Below are positions 53,757 to 64,000 of a stretch of 64,000 bases of DNA, piece by piece. The DNA is from Glebionis coronaria (lineage: Eukaryota > Streptophyta > Magnoliopsida > Asterales > Asteraceae): contig CM046882.1 of the NCBI GenBank assembly GCA_025667525.1, positions 546,728,630 to 546,792,629 of the forward strand. The letters are read 5' to 3'. The position numbers and the translations under genes are program-made. The first letter of the stretch is position 1, and each line of letters starts with the position of its first letter. The notes under the pieces are model-generated. The model did no database searches. It was not told the origin of the DNA and saw only the letters and a program-made list of their open reading frames with translations.

Positions 53757-55672
53757 GGCTAGGCACAACGTTAAAGGGTCACAACCTAATTTTTTCATCC
53801 GGCGACTTAGTGCGACCTATTTGCCACAACCCGGCGACCTATTGCGACTTAGTTAAAAAAAATTAAAAACATAATAAATTTCATAAAAATACATTACATT
53901 TTTTTTAAACATTACACAATTATTCGAATTTAAAAAACATTACAATAAACGTAAAAACATTACAATAATCCTATTAATTTAAATTATACCGTTCCTTGAT
54001 TCTGTCCCTCATTTCTTGTTGGGCTTGTTGTTTGGCTATCGGCAAGTTGGGGTTGATTTCCGGGTTGTAGAACATCAAGTCTTTATCTCGCTTCTTTGAT
54101 TCAGCAAGCTCGACTGTCCGACGTTGTAACTCGAGTTTTTCTCTTTTGATTTACGCGCTTTTCTCCTGCAAATTCAACTCCCGTTGTTTCAAGTCAAAGT
54201 AGAAATCTTGTTGTTGCTTATTCTTTCCCCATCCAATGTCTTTCATCTTCTCCCATTTGGTTCTTACAGCTTCAACAAATGAAGACTTCCCCGTTGACGA
54301 AGATGTTGATGACTTCTTTTTAGCACGATCACGACGCATTGGTCGATATTCTTGTGTCTCTTATTCCTCGTCTTCAGAATCATCGTGCACATCCATGTAA
54401 CTAGCGTGTCCAGAACCAGAAGTGGTTTCAGAAGTCTTGGATTTTTTGCTAGACGGTTTCTTTTTAAACTTTGGCATTTCAATCTCTACCCAACTCGGGT
54501 GATCTTTGAGCACTTTCCACGCCTCCTGGTATTGAAACTCCTTTTTGTAAATCACCTTGTACTCAGCACAACCTTTTTGGTAATCAGTGAGATCATTGGC
54601 ACCATTATCATGAGTACGCTCAATGTTATTCATAATACCACAAAATGAACCAACACTAGGACGCAACCTGTTTTTCCATTTGCTCACAACCGCGTCATAC
54701 CCTCTAGTAGAACCCGTCTCAGTTTCATAGTACTTCAATACCTGTAGCCAAAAACCCTTTGTTTTTTGACTGTTTCCTACAACGTTATTTTCGGAAACAT
54801 GACACCAATCTTTGCACAACGCAACCTCTTCATCATTTGCCTATTCCTTTGGTGGCTCAGTTAAATCAAACTGCTTGGCTTTTGTAGCACGTCTTGAGGG
54901 CTTCTTAGGTTTGATTGGTGACATCTCTTCCTCGTCGTCTTCAAGGTTGTATGCACCATGAAAAGACCCGTGTCCCGAACCTTGGCCCATAGATTGATCT
55001 TGGCTAGGCCCGTCACCCACATAGTTGTCTTGGTTGTATATCATATCTTCTAATTGGGCATCAACCTCAAAACGATTAATCGGAGCTAATTGTTGGTTTG
55101 GATAGGAAGTAGTGGAAGTATTCATAGGCCGATACACACCCCTCGGCGATTCATAGTTATGTTGTTGGTTATCACGTTGTGGGGGATAGAAAGGACGGTT
55201 TGAATAGTTAGGTTGTTGGTGTGATTGATATTCAAAACCGGCGGGTCTAAACCGGAATTGTGGAGACACGCCGGATAATCGGAAATTCGAGTCCGGTGTC
55301 ACATGTGTAAAGGATTCTTGACGAGCTCGGGATTTTGGGGTTTTGTTTTTTAGAGTTCTCTTGCTAGACATTTTAGATGTGTTTGTGTAGATATTTGTGT
55401 GTGAAATATAAAAATTATTGAAAGAAGGGTAGTGATTATATAGGTTTTAAATAAAGTTTGAAAATATTTTTTTTTTTAAATAGCAACGGTTATAACTTTT
55501 TAGCCCAACGGTTAAAACCTAACGGCTATAATTTTTTCCCCACAAAGTTCAAATCGTTCGTGTATAAGGTCGTTGTACCCTCGATCGAATCCGGCGACCG
55601 AATCGCCGCAACGTAACGACTCGATCGCGACCGAGTGACGACCGAGAAAATCAGGCAGCGTTGCGCCTAGCC
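53757..55672 (-). mobile_element. TIR element with a Myb/NAM-associated ORF, Harbinger-like
   Basis: Inverted ends GGCTAGGCACAACGTT and GGCTAGGCGCAACG (complement of the right end), flanked by a 3-bp TCA on both sides (53754-53756 and 55673-55675). A 3-bp duplication and a Myb-like companion ORF suggest PIF/Harbinger ancestry. No DDE transposase ORF is present, so it is non-autonomous or uses another element's enzyme. Confidence 0.65.
53974..55371 (-). pseudogene. Myb-like/NAM-associated protein, copy 1
   Basis: MSSKRTLKNKTPKSRARQES starts at 55371, with a Gln/Asn/Pro/Tyr-rich N-terminus and an acidic hinge (EDDEEEMSPIKPKKPSRR). A trihelix/SANT-like domain follows (NDEEVALCKDWCHVSE, GFWLQVLKYYE, YDAVVSKWKNRLRPSVGSF), then an NAM-associated C-terminal coiled coil (FVEAVRTKWEKMKDIGWG, KREKLELQRR). 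Likely a DNA-binding companion protein of the transposon. TAG replaces the Trp before NDEEVA at about 54841; further stops at 54361 and about 54151. Copy 2 has Trp at the first position, so copy 1 decayed afterwards. Confidence 0.75.
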
Positions 55673-56344
55673 TCACTCAAATTGAATGAGCGGGACATAA
55701 ACATGGGGAGATAGTTACTTGCGTATCAACTTTATTTCATCATCATGTTAAGTTGTCATTAGTGAAAGTTGGATTGATTTTGATGAATGCAAAAATGAAC
55801 CAGGCCCCATACACAGGTCGACCAAAAATGAAATTTGGTTTGGTCATTATCCAAAAATGAAATTTGGTTTGGTCATTATAAAGTTGTTAAATTACTTGTA
55901 TATTCCGTGTCAAAAGTAGGTAGAAATTTATTAATGTTTTATATATGTCGATTGTGTAACCAATAATCAAACCATAGTCATGAAGGCTATGCCGCTGTGA
56001 CAATGAATATACTTTTGTATGAGTAAATCACAAGTTCTTCTCGAAGGAGGAAATTTTGGGAATAGTATATAAAAAAGTCTCCCTACAAAAATGATTTTGA
56101 CATACAATTGTCTAAGACATGTGCACATTCAAAATCCAACCAAGTTGAGGTAATGGAAAGGAAGCCAGAAAGGTAGTGCACAGTTATTAACGCAAAGATA
56201 GAGAGAATTATTTAATTCTTCATAAGTTGACAAAAGATGAAGTTTTGTAACTAGTCATAAAAAATCTGTTACTGTATTTTTTATTCATGTGTTAAGAAAA
56301 ATATTTTTTATTCATGTGTTAAGAAAAATATATCATCTGTTACT
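53974..56344. repeat. tandem duplication, left unit
   Basis: From ATTTAAATTATACC near 53974 to the junction near 56345. The unit includes most of the TIR element and about 670 bases of its right flank (55673-56340). The same order recurs at 56345-58640, about 97% identical by eye. Confidence 0.8.
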
Positions 56345-57742
56345 GTATTTAAATTATACCGTTCCTTGATTCTGTCCCTCATTTCTTGTTGGGCTTGCTG
56401 TTTGGCTATCGGCAAGTTGGGGTTGATTTCCGAGTTGTAGAACGTCAAGTCTTTATCTCGTTTCTTTGATTCAGCAAGCTCGATTGACTGACGTTGTAAC
56501 TCGAGTTTTTCTCTTTTGATTTGCGCGTTTTTCTCCTGCAAATCCAACTCCCGTTGCTTCAAGTCAAAGTAGAAATCTTGTTGTTGCTTCTTCTTTCCCC
56601 ATCCAATGTCTTTCATCTTCTCCCATTTGGTTCTTACAGCTTCAACAAATGAAGACTTCCCAGTTGACGAAGATGTTGATGACTTCTTTTCAGCACGATC
56701 ACGACGCATTGGTCAATACTCTTTTGTCTCTTCTTCCTCGTCTTCAGCATCATCGTGCACATCCATGTAACTAGCGTGTCAAGAACCAGAAGTGGTTTCA
56801 GAAGTCTTAGATTTTTTTGCTAGACGGTTTCTTTTTAAACTTTGGCATTTCAATCTCTACCCAACTCGGGTGATCTTTGAGCACTTTCCACGCCTCCTGG
56901 TATTGAAACTCTTTTTTGTAAATCACCTTGTACTCAGCACAACCTTTTTGGTAATCAGTGAGATCATTGGCACCACTATCATGAGTACGCTCAACGTTAT
57001 TCATAATACCACAAAATGAACCAACACTAGGACGCAACCTGTTTTTTCATTTGCTCACAACCGCGTCATACCCTCTAGTAGAACCCGTCTCGGTTTCATA
57101 GTACTTCAATACCTGTAGCCAAAAACCATTTGTTTTTTTACTGTTTCCTACAACGCTATTTTCGGAAACATGACACCAATCTTTGCACAACGCAACCTCT
57201 TCATCATTTGTCCATTCCTTTGGTGGCTCAGTTAAATCAACCTGCTTGGCTTTTGTAGCACGTCTTGAGGGCTTCTTAGGTTTGATTGGTGACATCTCTT
57301 CCTCGTCGTCTTCAAGGTTGTATGCACCATGAAAAGAACCGTGTCCCGAACCTTGGCCCATAGATTGATCTTGGCTAGGCCCGTCACCCACATAGTTTTC
57401 TTGGTTGTATATCATATCTTCTAATTGGGCATCAACCTCAAAACGATTAATCGGAGAATATTGTTTGTTTGAATAGGAAATAGTGGAAGAATCCATAGGC
57501 CGATACACACCCCTCGGCGATTCATAGTTATGTTGTTGGTTATCACGTTGTGGGGGATAGAAATGACGGTTTGAATAGTTAGGTTGTTGGTGTGATTGAT
57601 ATTCAAAACCGGCGGGTCTAAACCGGAATTGTGGAGACACGCCGGATAATCGGAAATTCGAGTCCGGTGTCACATGTAGACCGGATTCTTGACGAGCTCG
57701 GGATTTTGGGGTTTTGTTTTTTGGAGTTCTCTTACTAGACAT
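56308..57742 (-). pseudogene. Myb-like/NAM-associated protein, copy 2
   Basis: Starts MSSKRTPKNKTPKSRARQES at 57742 and keeps the Trp (PPKEWTNDEEVALCKDWC) lost in copy 1. A stop at about 57047 replaces the Trp after YDAVVSK. An extra T near 56815 shifts the frame after KKPSSK. The C-terminal part (MRRDRAEKKSSTSSSTGKSS to QQEMRDRIKERYNLN) is open, and its end now reads into the duplicated junction. Confidence 0.75.
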
Positions 57743-58640
57743 TTTAGATGTGTTTGTGTAGATATTTGTGTGTGAAATATAAAAATTATTGAAAGAAGGA
57801 TAGTGATTATATAGGTTTTAAATAAAGTTTAAAAATATTTTTTTTTAAATAGCAACGGCTATAACTTTTTAGCCCAAACGGTTAGAACCTAACGGCTATA
57901 ATTTTTCCCCACAAAGTTCAAATTGTTCGTGTATAAGGTCGTTTTACCCTCGATCGAATTCGGCGACCGAATCCGACGACCGAATCGCCGCAACGTTGCG
58001 CCTAGCCTCACTCAAATTGAATGAGCGGGACATAAACATAGGGAGATAGTTACTTGCGTATCAACTTTATTTCATCATGTTAAGTTGTCATTAGTGAAAG
58101 TTGGATTGATTTTGATGAATGCAAAAATGAACCAGGCCCCATACACAGGTCGACCAAAAATGAAATTTGGTTTGGTCATTATCCAAAAATGAAATTTGGT
58201 TTGGTCATTATAAAGTTGTTAAATTACTTGTATATTCCGTGTCAAAAGTAGGTAGAAATTTATTAATGTTTTATATATGTCGATTGTGTAACCAATAATC
58301 AAACCATAGTCATGAAGCCTATGCCGCTATGACAATGAATATACTTTTGTATGAGTAAATCACAAGTCTTCTCGAAGGAGGAAATTTTGGGAATAGTATA
58401 TAAAAAAGTCTCCCTACAAAAATGATTTTGACATACAATTGTCTAAGACATGTGCACATTCAAAATCCAACCAAGTTGAGGTAATGGAAAGGAAGCCAGA
58501 AAGGTAGTGCACAGTTATTAACGCAAAGATAGAGAGAATTATTTAATTCTTCATAAGTTGACAAAAGATGAAGTTTTGTAACTAGTCATAAAAAATCTGT
58601 TACTGTATTTTTTATTCATGTGTTAAGAAAAATATATCAT
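56345..58640. repeat. tandem duplication, right unit
   Basis: Second copy, beginning at TTTAAATTATACC without the left end of the TIR element. Its right TIR ends at 58007 and is followed by the same flank as copy 1. The second copy therefore arose by DNA duplication, not by transposition. Confidence 0.8.
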
Positions 58641-58813
58641 CGACAAATCCAACAATGCAATGGTCAAGTGGTCAACAAGGATAAAAATAGATAGAGTGAT
58701 TACAACGTTGTTTGACAACATTATTTTAAAGTTCAATAATTGATATTCCCTTCGTCTCAAAATAATTATTTCTCGACATAAAACACATTTTTTAAAAAAC
58801 ATCAGTATCACTG
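58641..58813. other. short spacer before element G
   Basis: No gene. CCCTTCGTCTCAAAATAATT near 58747 recalls a MITE end, but no partner end was found. Confidence 0.4.
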
Positions 58814-59667
58814 TGTTGAGAAAGTAAGTCCAAAACCTAAAGGACCAATTGTGACTAAAGATAAAGATGGAGGGGGAGCTTTTCTACTAGAGTGCCAAGT
58901 TTATTACTAGAAGTAGCCGTGCACATAATACCCAGAACCGAAACCGAACCCGATAGAAAAACCGAACCCGGACCCTGTCATAACCGGTTATTTACCATAA
59001 CCGGGTAGGGTATTGACTTAACCGTCGGGTAGTAACCGGTTAGACTTTTCGAGCATAAAACCGGGTATAAAGCGGGTAATACGAAACCGGGTATGGAACC
59101 GGGTATAGAAAACCCGGGTAGTACCCGGTTTTTTAGGAAAAAAAAGAAGAAAAAATCGGTTTATATCCGGTTAACCCTACCCTACCCGGTTTGAACCCTA
59201 CCCTAAACGGGTAGTACCGGTTGGGGTTTTTTACCCTCGAAACACAACCCGACCCTAACCGGTTATTGGGTATACCCGGTTTGACCGGGTTTGACCAAAA
59301 AACCGGGTAGGGTAGGGTAGTATCCGGTTACGATAAAAAATCCGAAATGTGCACGGCTAACTAGAAGGACTAAATGTGCTCAAGTGCGAAAGTTGTGGAC
59401 TGGACTGAAGATTAGGAGTATATATACTCCCTTTCACCTAACTCGTTTAATCATCTTTCATTATGTTACGTATTCAAGTGTGTGAACTATGTGTATGGTT
59501 GATCAATCACTTTGATTAATCTATGAGTTTTGAGTGTGTTGTTTTTCCTCTTTCTTGTAAACAAATATTGTAATCTTTTCATTGATTAAGTGAGCCAAAG
59601 GGTGTTTGGTTGGGTTCACTGTTATACGATTCTTGGTGATATTGAGTTACTTTTATAAGTTTTTACA
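58814..59667 (+). repeat. element G 5' LTR (with hAT MITE inside)
   Basis: The right border ...TTTTTACA is set by the adjoining primer site. The left border TGTTGAGAAAG is a guess from the TG start and sequence style. Without the inserted MITE it would be about 400 bp. TATA box candidate TATATATACT near 59420. Confidence 0.5.
58914..59359. mobile_element. hAT-type MITE rich in ACCGGTT/GGGTA words
   Basis: 446 bp with inverted ends TAGCCGTGCACAT / ATGTGCACGGCTA and a perfect 8-bp target duplication ACTAGAAG (58906-58913 and 59360-59367). The interior is dominated by AACCGGTT, ACCCGG and CGGGTA words in both directions. No transposase. Confidence 0.92.
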
Positions 59668-59680
59668 TGGTATCAAAGCC
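59668..59680 (+). other. element G primer-binding site
   Basis: TGGTATCAAAGCC starts right after the LTR end; initiator-Met tRNA type. Confidence 0.9.
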
Positions 59681-60485
59681 AGGTTGCTCTATCTCATCAA
59701 TAAAATTGATTTTGTAATCGTTTTTCAAAATTAGAGTTTTGTTAAAAATTGGGGGTTTTGATCTATTATCATAGATCGTGTTCTTGAGGTGTTTCTTTAC
59801 ACTAATCTGTTGGTTAATTGAATTGAATCGGTCAATTGAAGGTTTAATTAGGTTTTTAAAAAAATTAGGGTTTCATCTTTTTGGGGGATTTTTAATCTTG
59901 GGTACTTCTTGATCTTTTTTTCTTAGATTCTTGTGATTAATTTGTTATTAATCATAAGTTTTCTTGAAGAAACCCTAAAATCAGAAATTAGGGTTTCTTT
60001 TTTGGTGTATACATTGTTATTGTTTGTTTGATTAACGTGTAGGTGTTTGTTTTCCGCCGCTGATCGATTGTTTGTTAGATCTTCTTGATCTAAGTGTGTT
60101 TGGGTTCTTTGGATTGTCTTGATCCAGAGTTCTTGCTTGGTTTGTTGCGCGTGCTACGTAACACCTTTCACGTTCTATTTCTCTTTAGGTTTTTTATTAG
60201 GTTTTTTAGTGGGGTTAGGAACTCGAAGGGATTAGATAGTTTGTGGAGTTGATTGATTCAGAGGTTTATGTTAGTTATTTGATTGTTTGTAGAGGAGTTA
60301 CAAGGAGGTTTGTGTTTATTTTCTTGTTTCTTTCTGGGGTTTTTTTGTGTGTGTTTTAGACCATGATCAGGTCTCAGCTCTTGACCTGCCACCATTTGAG
60401 TGGTTAGGAAGCTTGAGAACTACTTTTCAGCTTGATTGTGTGTTCTTCGTTTTTATATCTTTGTTAGTTTCTTGGTTGTTTTATT
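59681..60485 (+). other. element G leader
   Basis: About 800 T-rich bases between the primer site and the gag ATG, with no ORF of note. The length suggests packaging or translational signals, but none is recognisable. Confidence 0.6.
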
Positions 60486-61425
60486 ATGTCTGGTCCTAGT
60501 TCACCCAAGGGTGATGCTCCACCAAGGGTGATGGGGTTAAAAATGATGTTGTTAAGTTTGATGTTATGGCCCTCTTTATCTTCACCCTCAAGATATTGGG
60601 TCTCAGTTAATTTCCTTCAACCTTGAAGGGACTGAGAACTATAAGGTTTGGTCTGATGCTATTAAACTTGCTTTACAAACAAGAAATAAAATTGGGTTTA
60701 TAACTGGTAAATGTGTTCAAGACACTAATGATGGTCCTGCTAGGGATCAATGGGATAGATGTAATGCTGTTGTGCTTTCTTGGTTACTTGGTTGTGTTTC
60801 ACCAGATTTGTATAAGGGTCAAATTTTTTCTAAGTATGCCCAAGATGTTTGGGATGAATTAGAAGAAACTTATAATAAACAAGATGGTTTTATGATCTAT
60901 AATCTACATCATAAGATTTAACACTTTAACTCAATCTGATATGTCATTATCTGAATATTATCATGAGTGTAATTCTTTGTGGAGACAATTTGATGCTCTT
61001 GTTAACTTACATGACTGTACTTGTGATGGTTCTAAGACTCTTAAGGAACATGATCAGCTTCTTAGGCTGATGCAGTTTCTAATGGGTCTTGTTGATTGTT
61101 ATAGTGTTGTGAGAAGTCAGATTCTCACATCTGATCACATACTAGATGTGAGAACTGCTTTTGCAACTCTGTCTAGGGATGAGTTACATAGAAATGGTTC
61201 AAAAAATGCTAAGTCTAGGCCATCTGCTTTTGTTGTTAAGTCTGGTTGGAATTCTAATAATTGGAACAAAGGGGTTAACAAGAATAGTAATAATAACTAG
61301 AACTCTAATAAGGCTGGTTCTAATGGATACAAAAATGGCAATCTTGTTTGTAAACATTATAACATGAATGGCCATACGATAGACAGATGTTTTGAGTTAA
61401 TTGGTTATCCACCTTATTTCAAGAG
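60486..61425 (+). pseudogene. element G gag
   Basis: ATG at 60486 (MSGPSSPKGD); after a frame change near 60560 comes the capsid ISFNLEGTENYKVWSDAIKLAL, CNAVVLSWLLGCVSPDL and AQDVWDELEETYNKQDG. A one-base shift near 60915 leads to SLSEYYHECNSLWRQFDALV and LLRLMQFLMGLVDCYSVVRSQI. The zinc knuckle reads VCKHYNMNGHTIDRC: the second Cys is Tyr. Stop at 61298 in the Asn-rich stretch. Confidence 0.85.
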
Positions 61426-61993
61426 AAATAATAATTCAACTCAGAATAATGTTCATAATGTGAGTGTTAATGACAATAAGAGTGATCAAAGTAAGAGTAC
61501 TCCTCATACTCTTACTTCTGATCAATATCAAAGATTTATGAGGTTACTAATGTTTCAGGAGATAATACTATGGGTTATGCAGCCATTGCAGGTACATTCA
61601 AAATTAATAATTTGTTATTTTTTGGCTTGTAGATTCTTTAACTATAATTCAAACATAAGTACTTACAGTACTTATGTTGGATGGATTATAGATTCAGGAG
61701 CTAGTCAACACATAACATACTCTGAAAAACTTTTATTTGATGTTATTTATGTGTCTTATCTGAATATAAGTGTTGCTCATCCTAATGGAACTTTGGAATA
61801 TGTAAAAAAGATTGGATGTTTTAAAATTAATAATTTGATTATTAAAGATGTGTTGGTTGTTCCTGGATATAAAGTGAGTCTCTTGTCTGTTCAAAAGTTA
61901 TCTAAAGATAATAAGGTTAATGTGAGCTTTAATGAATCTAATTGTGTTATTCAGGATTTAACTCACAAGGTCTTGATGGGGACTGGTAGTTAA
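61426..61993 (+). pseudogene. element G protease
   Basis: GWIIDSGASQHITYSEKLL is the active-site region, followed by VLVVPGYKVSLLSVQKLSKDNK. The frame stops at 61991-61993 just before the DGLYFLNE pre-integrase start, which is readable downstream. Confidence 0.85.
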
Positions 61994-63044
61994 AAAGATG
62001 GGTTATACTTTCTTAATGAAGGTAGTCCTATATTTAATAAAAATGTAAAATGTTGTCAGATCTCTAATTCTATTTGGCATAATAGGTTAGGGCATCTTGT
62101 TGATAAAGTGTTGGATGTTCTTAAAAAGAATAATGATAAAATTAAACTTAATGGTTCAGAACCTTTTGATGTATGTCATAAAGCTAAACAAACTAGAGAG
62201 TCATTTACTTTAAGTGACCACAAGACTAACCATCTTAGTGATATTGTGCATCTTGATGTTTGGGGTCCTTATAGGGTTACTAGTAGGGAAGGGTATAGGT
62301 TCTTTCTTACTGTGGTTGATGATTATACCAGGTCTGTTTGGGTGTTTTTACTAAAAAGTAAAAGTAAAGTTTTTGATTGTGTTGAAAGTTTCTTTAAACT
62401 TCTTGATAATCAGTTTAACAAAAAGGTTAAAATTTTCAGAAGTGATAATGGAACTGAGTTTGTTAATAATAAGTTTACTGAATTTGTTAAAAGTCATGAT
62501 ATAGTTCATCAAACCACATGTGCTTATACACCTCAACAAAATGGTGTTGCTGAAATAAACATAGGCATTTGCTTAATACTTCTAGAGCCCTCATGTTTCA
62601 GGGGGCATTCCATTACACATGGGGTCTGAATGTGTGCTAACTGCTACTTATTTAATTAACAGGTTACCTACTGTTGTGTTATCTGGTAAAAGTACTTATG
62701 AAATGGTTTATGAGTCAAAAACTAGTATTCTCCATTTTAAAGTGTTTGGTTGTTTGTGTTTTTCTAATGTGTTGAATGTTTCTGATAAGTTTGAGTCAAG
62801 ATCTAAAAAGTGTGTTTTTGTGGGTTATGCTTTTGATAAAAAGGGATATAAGCTCTTTAGTTTGGAAAGTAAAAAGTCTTTATTTTCTAGAGATGTCAAA
62901 TTCTATGAGACAGTTTTTTCATTCAAAAATGATGTTATTGGCAAAGAGTATGTCTTTAATGAAAAAGATGTTAATGAGTTAAATTTTTTTACACACGCAT
63001 TCAGATATCTAGTGAATCCTCTGATGAGAATGGAGATAGTATAG
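61994..63044 (+). pseudogene. element G integrase
   Basis: Pre-integrase SIWHNRLGHLVDKVL with DVCHKAKQTRESF (one Cys lost). Core: HLDVWGPYRVTS, VVDDYTRSVWVFLL, FRSDNGTEFVNN and TPQQNGVAE. A frame change near 62560-62625 interrupts the catalytic Glu region, then CVLTATYLINRLPT, VFGCLCFSNV and FVGYAFDKKGYKLF complete the C-terminal part, ending at 63042-63044. Confidence 0.88.
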
Positions 63045-63504
63045 GTAGTAAGCATAGACTTGTACCTGAAATTAGTGTTAAAGCTAGTGACAGCGCTGTA
63101 GGTTCTAGTGGAAGTAAAGAAGGTGTTCATACTACTGATATAGATGTTGTTTCTAAGGTAGATAGATCATCAAATACTGAAACTGAATCTAGAAGGAAGG
63201 ACACTAGTACTGATTATGCAACAGATAATGTTTCTAAAGGTATGCCAAACACTAATTGTGATGATGATAATTCCTCTGAGGATGAAGGTATCGAATCTTT
63301 TGGTCAAATCTTTAATTGGTCACCAGAACCAGCAGCAGTGAACATTGTTAGGAGAACTAGTAGGAAAAGTCAGTTTCCTTCTAAATACAAAGATTTTGTG
63401 CTTAACAAAGATGTTAAATATATTATTAATAAAGTTGTTAGTTATGCTAATCTTAGTATTGATAACTTTGTGTTTACTACTAATCTGAATAAAATTCATT
63501 AGCC
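63045..63504 (+). pseudogene. element G linker
   Basis: Acidic Ser/Asp-rich spacer, then RRTSRKSQFPSKYKDFVLNK at about 63340-63410, the basic block normally preceding reverse transcriptase. Stop at 63500-63502. Confidence 0.7.
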
Positions 63505-64000
63505 TACAATATATTCTGAAGCTATCAAAGATAGTAGATGGATTGAGGCCATGAATCAAGAATTGGAAGCCTTAAACAGAAATAATACTTGGATTATTAC
63601 TTATCTTCCTGAAGGAAGAAAGGCTATTCCATGTAAGTGGATTTGGAAAGTTACGTATAAGTCTAGTGGTGATGTAGAAATGTTTAAAGCTATACTTGTA
63701 GCTAAAGGTTTTAATCACAGGGAAGGAATTGATTATGATGAAACTTTTTCACCTATGGTTAAAATTGCTACTGTCAGATGTGTTTTGAGTATAACTATTT
63801 GCAATAATTGGCCATTGTTTCAATTAGATGTTAATAATGCTTTCTTATATGGTGAACTTGATGAAGAAGTTTATATGAAAATACCTAAGGGTTATGGAGA
63901 TGATAACAATAACAAAGTGTGCAAGTTGGTTAAGTCTTTATATGGGTTAAAGCAAGCCCCAAGAAAATGGAATGAGAAACTTGTATCTGTTCTTATTGAA
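63505..64000 (+). pseudogene. element G reverse transcriptase, 5' part
   Basis: [77 protein letters not shown] and [18 protein letters not shown]. Open to the window edge; the YVDD box lies beyond it. Confidence 0.9.

Larger units (their letters stand above)
58814..64000 (+). mobile_element. element G: Ty1/copia element, 3' end outside window
   Basis: 5' LTR, primer-binding site, an 800-base leader, gag, protease, integrase and the first part of reverse transcriptase are in copia order. It runs off the right edge. Stops at several points suggest a moderately decayed copy. Confidence 0.85.

Noticed and set aside
53974..57742. Two independent insertions of the Myb/NAM-associated element
   Set aside because: The right flanking DNA is duplicated too and the second copy lacks a left end, so it is one insertion followed by DNA duplication.

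Overview
The window looks like transposon-rich plant nuclear DNA. It holds at least seven LTR retrotransposons, several hAT-type MITEs, a SINE, a Myb/NAM-associated transposon ORF and one spliced host gene. Several families (the antisense 'gypsy-type' gene at 0.6-3.4 kb, the 1023-aa third ORF of the element at 9.7-21.6 kb, and the Myb/NAM-associated ORFs at 54-58 kb) resemble proteins I know mainly from daisy-family (Asteraceae) genomes. An Asteraceae host is therefore my best guess, from recollection of protein style and not from any search.

Layout. 1-4464: 3' end of a Tat-like Ty3/gypsy element (plus strand) with an antisense, intron-containing gene and a 3' LTR. About 4465-29470: a four-deep nest. 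Element A (copia, plus) is split by B (a short gypsy derivative, minus, 4534-24027, TSD CCTTG). B is split by C (copia, plus, 5312-23215, TSD ACATC). C is split by D (a Sirevirus-type copia, minus, 9650-21593, TSD GATGC). LTR divergence falls inward (B about 7%, C about 3%, D about 1%), as nesting requires. A also carries a hAT MITE (TSD ATACTTAC) and a tRNA-derived SINE. 29804-31758: the only host gene, a two-exon gene on the minus strand whose last exon is only 49 nt. 35227-37395: a giant fold-back element made of about 20-bp repeats in inverted arms. 37403-51669: F, a chromodomain-type Ty3/gypsy element (minus), split by E, another Sirevirus (minus, TSD GGCTT). 52834-53459: a hAT MITE. 53757-58640: a TIR element carrying a Myb/NAM-associated ORF, most of it tandemly duplicated with its flank. 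58814-64000: G, a copia element (plus) whose 5' LTR holds another hAT MITE; it runs off the window inside the reverse transcriptase.

The most interesting signal is not a gene. Elements C, D and E each carry a private CpG-containing short motif repeated at fixed helical spacing: about 21 bp in D, 21/21/10/20/20 in C, 20/17 in E. The motif clusters sit in the U3 of the LTRs just upstream of the TATA box. In D and E they also sit upstream of a third gene downstream of pol. In all three they recur inside the coding region, where they are translated. I read this as a family-specific DNA recognition code, possibly read by an element-encoded protein or by the host silencing machinery; the function is inference.
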